Assembly (NCBI GenBank): GCA_030603485.1
Contig: JAUVXS010000059.1
Location: 1 to 10,129 of the forward strand
Origin: Dehalococcoidia bacterium
Lineage (GTDB): Bacteria > Chloroflexota > Dehalococcoidia > GIF9 > AB-539-J10
Length of the DNA stretch: 10,129 nt
Direction: 5' to 3'
In this document: piece after piece, positions 5,715 through 10,129 of the stretch
Numbering within the stretch: the first letter of the stretch is position 1
How the letters are laid out: the number at the start of each line of letters is the position of its first letter
Translations under genes and position numbers: made by a program
The notes under the pieces: model-generated
Seen by the model: only the letters and a program-made list of their open reading frames with translations
Database searches by the model: none
Told to the model about the DNA's origin: nothing

Positions 5715-7322
5715 ATGCTCCAAGAAGACAAGTATTTCCAAACTCTGGATGAAGCTGAGTTGTGGCAACGGTATTGTGGCTTTCTAGACCTATCTATCGA
5801 CGAATTCATGGATATCCAGAAAGAGCTTCTAATAGACGAGATAGAGCAGGTAAGCGATAGCCTTTTGGGCAAGAAGATTATGGGTGGCCGCAAGCCGCAG
5901 ACTGTGGAGGAATTCCGACGTGTGGTACCTCTGACAACCTATGACGACTACGAACCTTATCTAGGTGAGCAGCAAGAACATGTCTTGGCAGAAAAGCCTG
6001 TATTTTGGTGCCACTCAGCGGGGCGGGGAGGGTATTTCAAGTGGGTCCCCTATACCCAACGCTACCTTGAGGAAGGCACGCGGCGGTTTGTGGCTATTCT
6101 CATACTCGCCTGTGCCCAACGCAAGGGTGAGGTAGCTGTTCAGCCCGGCCACCGAATGCTTCTCCATATGGCTCCTCGTCCTTACGTATCGGGTTCCGCT
6201 ATGCACCATGTAGTAACTCATGGCTTCTCTCTGAACACCATTCCCCCTTTAGAGAAAGCAGAGAAGATGGAGTTCCCAGAGAGAATTGCTACGGGTTTTC
6301 AAATAGCACTGAATACTGGGGTTGATGAGATATTCTCCATTGCCAGCGTTCTGGTTAAGGTGGGAGAGCGAATGGCAGGTCAAGCGCGAAGGCAGAAGCC
6401 TTCTCTATCAATGGTGCGCCCAGCAGTGGTCTTTCGGATGGGTAGAGCGTTGCTACGGAGCAAAATAGCCAGAAGAGCTATACTGCCCAAGGATCTGTGG
6501 CAAGCCAAGGCTATCATAACCATAGGTACTGATACCAGCATCTACAGAGACGATATTAACCACTATTGGGGGCAAATGCCATATGAAATTTACGGTGGTA
6601 CAGAAGCATTCCCAATTGCTATTCATGCCTGGAATAAGAAGTGGCTGACCTTTCTACCTGATGCTGCTTTCCTCGAATTTATCCCTGAGGAAGAGCGGCA
6701 GAAGTGCAGCGACAACCCGGAATACCAGCCGGCAACAGTACTTCTGGATGAGGTTGAAGCCGGGAAGAACTACGAGATAGTCCTCACTCAGCTTCGTGGG
6801 ATGCCCCTCCTCAGATACCGGGTAGGTGACATTGTCACCATCACTGCCTTGGAGGATGACGAAGCGGGCATAAAATTGCCCCAAATAATTTTCAAAACCC
6901 GGGCTGGCGAAATCATTGACCTCGCCGGCTTAGCCCGGTTAGATGAGAAAACAATATGGCAGGCGATTGCCAATACGGGGGTCCGATACGAGGACTGGAC
7001 TGCCCGCAAGCAATTCGAGCAAAACCAGGCCTATCTCTGTATCTACTTGGAACCAAAGGATAGTAGGCAGCCACAGGAAGTAGCGCTGATGATTGATGCC
7101 CAGCTGAAAGTAATTGATGTGGACTATAGAGACATCGACTCGTGGCTCGAGGTCCAGCCCGTGAAGGTGACCTTTCTAACGAAGGGGACCTTCCAGCGCT
7201 ACTTTGAAGAGAAACAAAGGCAGGGGGCTGACTTCGCTCACTTCAAGCCCAAGCACATTAATGCCTCTGATGAAATTATTCAGCGGCTTCTGTTACTGAG
7301 CAATGAAGGAGAACAGTTGTAA
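5715..7322 (+). CDS. GH3-family acyl-adenylate-forming enzyme
   Basis: The 535 residues match the GH3 family (ANL superfamily), whose studied members adenylate a carboxylic acid and often transfer it to an amino acid. Family marks seen in order: FRRVVPLTTYDDYEPYL (about 68-84); the nucleotide-binding loop SAGRGGYFKWVPYT (101-114); Y293-GGTEA; LEFIPEEE shortly after; EIVLTQLRGMPLLRYRVGD (RYRVGD at 367-372), the typical GH3 signature; and a C-terminal FKPKH (510-514) with candidate catalytic lysines. The loop has R104 where most relatives have Thr (SSGT-type), so activity could be altered. Plant GH3 proteins modify hormones; roles of bacterial members are mostly unknown. A ribosome-binding site (AGGAGGG, 5701-5707) overlaps the methyltransferase end, and the next gene overlaps this one's 3' end. 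Family call strong; substrate unknown. Confidence 0.85.
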   Translation: MLQEDKYFQTLDEAELWQRYCGFLDLSIDEFMDIQKELLIDEIEQVSDSLLGKKIMGGRKPQTVEEFRRVVPLTTYDDYEPYLGEQQEHVLAEKPVFWCHSAGRGGYFKWVPYTQRYLEEGTRRFVAILILACAQRKGEVAVQPGHRMLLHMAPRPYVSGSAMHHVVTHGFSLNTIPPLEKAEKMEFPERIATGFQIALNTGVDEIFSIASVLVKVGERMAGQARRQKPSLSMVRPAVVFRMGRALLRSKIARRAILPKDLWQAKAIITIGTDTSIYRDDINHYWGQMPYEIYGGTEAFPIAIHAWNKKWLTFLPDAAFLEFIPEEERQKCSDNPEYQPATVLLDEVEAGKNYEIVLTQLRGMPLLRYRVGDIVTITALEDDEAGIKLPQIIFKTRAGEIIDLAGLARLDEKTIWQAIANTGVRYEDWTARKQFEQNQAYLCIYLEPKDSRQPQEVALMIDAQLKVIDVDYRDIDSWLEVQPVKVTFLTKGTFQRYFEEKQRQGADFAHFKPKHINASDEIIQRLLLLSNEGEQL

Positions 7323-10129
7323 ATTGAATGGTCTTGCCTCTCCGTTATATTTGGTTCCACCACTTGTAGTTTCTGGGATTGCTATTATTTTGATGGCTAC
7401 TATCTTACGCCACGATTACCGAAGTTCGGCCAGTCGTATTTTTTCCCTGCTTCTACTCACCATGGCTGTATGGGGCATTATTATCTTCGCTATGAGGGCG
7501 AGCCCGGATACTACCTACGCTCTTCGCTGGGACAAGGCTATACCAGTCTTTCCCATTGCGATGGGAATATTCTATTATCATTTCTCCCTTATCATAACCA
7601 GAACGACGAAGCAAAGGAATTTGCTCAGACTGGCCTACCTCCTGTTACCGTTGACCGTAGCGCTCAGCCCCACCGGGTTCTTCATAACCCGTATGGAAGT
7701 GCAAAATTATGGCTACGCCCCTATCTTCAACGCTGGCATTATACCCGTCTTTGTTCTCGGTTATGTCTTACTCTTCATGGCATTCTATAACCTAGTCAAG
7801 GGCTACCGAAGGTGCGATTCATACCAGAAAAGAAACCGTTTGCTGGTAATCGTGTTCGCAATGGTGTTTCCTGTTTTGGGAGGGGTCTTCGAAGCCTTCC
7901 CCACGGTTTACCCTTCCTCTATGTTTGGCAACATAGTGTTTTGTCTATTGGCTACTGTAGCCATTACCAGATACCAACTTTTGGATGTCCGTATTGTTAT
8001 GCGCAAGAGTTTCTCTTACCTGCTAATGAGCGTCTTGGTCGCAGTACCGTACGTAGGTATCATCTTACTGTTCACTCAAGCATTGAGGCCACAGACCATC
8101 CCAGCCTGGGTCTACGTCATCTTGGTCATTGTCTTAGCCGCGATGCTGCAGCCATTATGGGCAAGAGTGCAGCGCTGGGTAGATAGATGGTTCTACCGCG
8201 ATAGATACGATTATCTCAGAGCACTAGAGCAGTTCAGCTACCAAACTCACAGTATCGTGAATCTGAAGGAGTTGGCGTCTCAGTTGGTTCAGTTGATTAG
8301 AGGCGCACTAGGGAGCTCAAGTGTCTGCCTTTTGCTGCCCTCTGGCGACCAGAAGGGTTTCGGTGTGGCATTCTCTATTGGTCTGGAGAGCCCTCCATCC
8401 GGAGTTGTGCTGAGGAAAAGCAGTCCGCTTACCAAATGGCTACAACTTCACGGAGAGACCCTTTCTCCCGAACGGCTTGGTATTGTTCCACAATTGCAGA
8501 GTTTTTCGCTAAAAGAAAAGGGAAAGCTGGATCGAATTGGAGCACAGCTTTATGTTCCGATGAAGTCTCGCCAGGATCAGCTATCCGGCATATTGGTTTT
8601 AGGGCAAAAGCTTTCTGAGCAGTCCTATTCAAATGAAGACAAGCAACTACTAATGGCCCTAAGCGGGCAGATGGCTATGGCATTGGAAAATGCAAGGCTA
8701 TATGGTGATGCTTCACGTGCTAGAGAGAACCTAGAAGCCTGGTTAAACAGTATGACGGACTGCGTAATAATTGTAAGCTCAGAATACACAATACACTTCA
8801 TGAACAGGGCTGCAATAGAGCGGTTCAGTAGTAGAAGCGGTGAGAAATGCTGGAGTATTCTAGGAAAAGACACTATGTGTTCTAACTGCCCTGTCCAGAG
8901 TTACCTCCATGGCAATAGGGACGGGATGAACTATAGCGAAATAATTGGAGATAGAGAGTATGATGTAGCCTCTGCTCCACTGTTGGATCCCGACGGCAGT
9001 TTATCCGTCATTGAGGTACTGCGTGATATCTCCGAGCGCAAGCAGGCAGAGGAAGGGAGAATGGAGCTGGAGCAGAAGGCTCAGCTAGCCAGTCGATTGG
9101 CCGCCATCGGTGAGATGGCAGCAGGTGTTGCTCACGAGATAAACAATCCTCTCACGGGGGTTATCGGTTATGCCCAAGCTCTGACGCAAGAGGATGTCCC
9201 TGAGGACATCAGAAAACCTATCAAGATTATCTACGATTGTGCACAACGGGTAGCCGCTATTGTAACTAGGTTGCTAACCTTTTCTCGCCAGTACGGGCAG
9301 GAGCAGAGGTATGCCGATATTAACACAATCATAGAAAACACCTTGCAACTGCGATCCTATGCGCTGGAGACCAATAACATATCGGTTACCAAGCGGCTTG
9401 AGCCTGAGTTACCCTGGACTATGGCAGATACGAGTCAACTTCAGCAGGTGTTCCTGAACATAATCATAAACGCCGAGACGGAGATGAAATTAGCCCGTGG
9501 GAAGGGCAGCCTGTTGGTTAGGACAGAGAAAAAAGCTAATACCATCCGGGTATCCTTCAAAGATGATGGGCCTGGGATATCCGAAGCGAATCTTGCGAGG
9601 ATTTTTAATCCCTTCTTTACCACTCGAAAGGTAGGCGAGGGAACCGGATTAGGCTTGAGCGTCTGCCATGGTATTATCACTGAGCACCACGGTACCATAT
9701 ATGCTGAAAGCGAATGGGGTAAGGGAGCTACTTTCATTATCGAATTGCCAATAGTGGTTAAAGAAAAGCAACCAGAACTTGTTGAGGCTTATGAGGTTAA
9801 GAGGGGAGCCAATGCCAAGATACTGGTAGTAGATGATGAGCCTGTAATTCTACAACTTCTGGCGGAGGAGTTAGCTAAGGAAGGACACAAAGTAGAAACG
9901 GTAGATCGTGCCAATGACGTTTTAGAGCGCATTAGGAGTGAGACCTACGATCTCATCCTTGTGGATATTAAGCTGCCAGATATGAGCGGCATTGAGCTAT
10001 ATAAGCATCTCCAAAATACGCACCAATCAGTGCTCAAAAGACTGGTCTTCATCACCGGTGATGCCATGGGACTAGATACTCGGGATTTCCTCTTTGAAAC
10101 CAAAGCACGTTGTTTCATCAAGCCGTTCG
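7303..10129 (+). CDS. Hybrid sensor histidine kinase: multi-TM sensor, GAF, PAS, HisKA, HATPase, receiver (3' end cut)
   Basis: The frame stays open for 942 residues to the right edge. From ATG 7303: about nine hydrophobic segments fill residues 12-295, resembling the 7TM-type N-terminal sensor of histidine kinases and ending with the juxtamembrane LLDVRIVMRKSFSYLL. GAF spans about 310-466. PAS spans about 477-590 with C516, C526, C529. HisKA has H611 in GVAHEINNPLTG. HATPase has an N box with N719 and N723, a G1 box DDGPGI (754-759) and GTGLGLS. The receiver has D844-D845, phospho-acceptor D888 and K940 in KPF, where the window ends; about 15-20 residues are missing. All phosphotransfer residues are intact. 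The ATG overlaps the GH3 gene by 20 nt. The alternative TTG 7324 has the better Shine-Dalgarno (AAGGAG 7306-7311, 12 nt away). It is probably the kinase for the two upstream response regulators. Confidence 0.95.
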   Translation, partial: MKENSCKLNGLASPLYLVPPLVVSGIAIILMATILRHDYRSSASRIFSLLLLTMAVWGIIIFAMRASPDTTYALRWDKAIPVFPIAMGIFYYHFSLIITRTTKQRNLLRLAYLLLPLTVALSPTGFFITRMEVQNYGYAPIFNAGIIPVFVLGYVLLFMAFYNLVKGYRRCDSYQKRNRLLVIVFAMVFPVLGGVFEAFPTVYPSSMFGNIVFCLLATVAITRYQLLDVRIVMRKSFSYLLMSVLVAVPYVGIILLFTQALRPQTIPAWVYVILVIVLAAMLQPLWARVQRWVDRWFYRDRYDYLRALEQFSYQTHSIVNLKELASQLVQLIRGALGSSSVCLLLPSGDQKGFGVAFSIGLESPPSGVVLRKSSPLTKWLQLHGETLSPERLGIVPQLQSFSLKEKGKLDRIGAQLYVPMKSRQDQLSGILVLGQKLSEQSYSNEDKQLLMALSGQMAMALENARLYGDASRARENLEAWLNSMTDCVIIVSSEYTIHFMNRAAIERFSSRSGEKCWSILGKDTMCSNCPVQSYLHGNRDGMNYSEIIGDREYDVASAPLLDPDGSLSVIEVLRDISERKQAEEGRMELEQKAQLASRLAAIGEMAAGVAHEINNPLTGVIGYAQALTQEDVPEDIRKPIKIIYDCAQRVAAIVTRLLTFSRQYGQEQRYADINTIIENTLQLRSYALETNNISVTKRLEPELPWTMADTSQLQQVFLNIIINAETEMKLARGKGSLLVRTEKKANTIRVSFKDDGPGISEANLARIFNPFFTTRKVGEGTGLGLSVCHGIITEHHGTIYAESEWGKGATFIIELPIVVKEKQPELVEAYEVKRGANAKILVVDDEPVILQLLAEELAKEGHKVETVDRANDVLERIRSETYDLILVDIKLPDMSGIELYKHLQNTHQSVLKRLVFITGDAMGLDTRDFLFETKARCFIKPF
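7306..7311 (+). promoter_or_regulatory. Shine-Dalgarno AAGGAG within the GH3 3' end, for kinase start TTG 7324
   Basis: AAGGAG lies 12 nt before TTG 7324, which is in frame with the kinase and only 1 nt after the GH3 stop. This would shorten the kinase by seven residues relative to ATG 7303, which has no clear ribosome-binding site. The first TM segment is intact with either start. Confidence 0.4.

Noticed and set aside
7470..8186. Two plus-strand ORFs of 106 and 124 codons
   Set aside because: They are out-of-frame shadows of the hybrid kinase's membrane domain, which is continuously open from 7303 to the edge.
1..10129. CRISPR array, tRNA/rRNA, insertion sequence or phage att site
   Set aside because: No regularly spaced repeats, no clover-leaf or rRNA signature, no transposase and no paired terminal repeats were seen. 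The excisionase-type HTH is fused to a receiver and is not a phage gene.

Overview
The window looks like bacterial chromosomal DNA of moderate GC. A hybrid histidine kinase with a multi-pass membrane sensor, an excisionase-type HTH fused to a receiver, and a bacterial GH3-like adenylating enzyme together suggest an environmental anaerobe, perhaps a Chloroflexota/Dehalococcoidia-type lineage. That placement is a guess from gene content; no rRNA or other marker gene is present.

Left part (1-1582): a minus-strand sodium:solute symporter of the NSS/SNF family (LeuT fold) runs off the left edge, missing only its C-terminal end. Its best Shine-Dalgarno fits an ATC codon nine codons upstream of the first ATG. 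A roughly 250-base divergent intergenic region follows.

Middle (1556-3346): a strong sigma-70-like promoter (TTGACA-17-TAAAGT) drives a single plus-strand gene. Its product has an unknown N-terminal half, two cysteine clusters that look zinc-binding, and a C-terminal Vsr-like/PD-(D/E)XK-type nuclease domain. After it lie about 450 bases without a clear gene. They hold a good leftward promoter that would transcribe antisense into the nuclease gene, and a possible 49-codon minus-strand ORF.

Right part (3347-10129): a compact plus-strand operon in which adjacent genes are 15 nt apart or less, or overlap. The order is: (1) a receiver protein with a degenerate HD/HD-GYP-like tail; (2) an excisionase/MerR-type HTH fused to a receiver; (3) a doubtful 65-residue ORF that exactly fills the gap; (4) a class I SAM-dependent methyltransferase; (5) a GH3-family (acyl-adenylate-forming) enzyme; (6) a large hybrid histidine kinase (about 9 TM segments, GAF, PAS with a Cys cluster, HisKA, HATPase, receiver) cut by the right edge just after the receiver's K-P-F motif. 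Three receivers and one kinase sharing an operon with two small-molecule-modifying enzymes suggest a signalling unit that may make or modify the ligand or metabolite it senses. That link is inference, and it is the most interesting feature of the window.

Several genes probably use non-ATG starts (TTG at 3469, GTG at 1610, possibly ATC at 1331 and TTG at 7324). The longest open frames therefore mis-place several N-termini.
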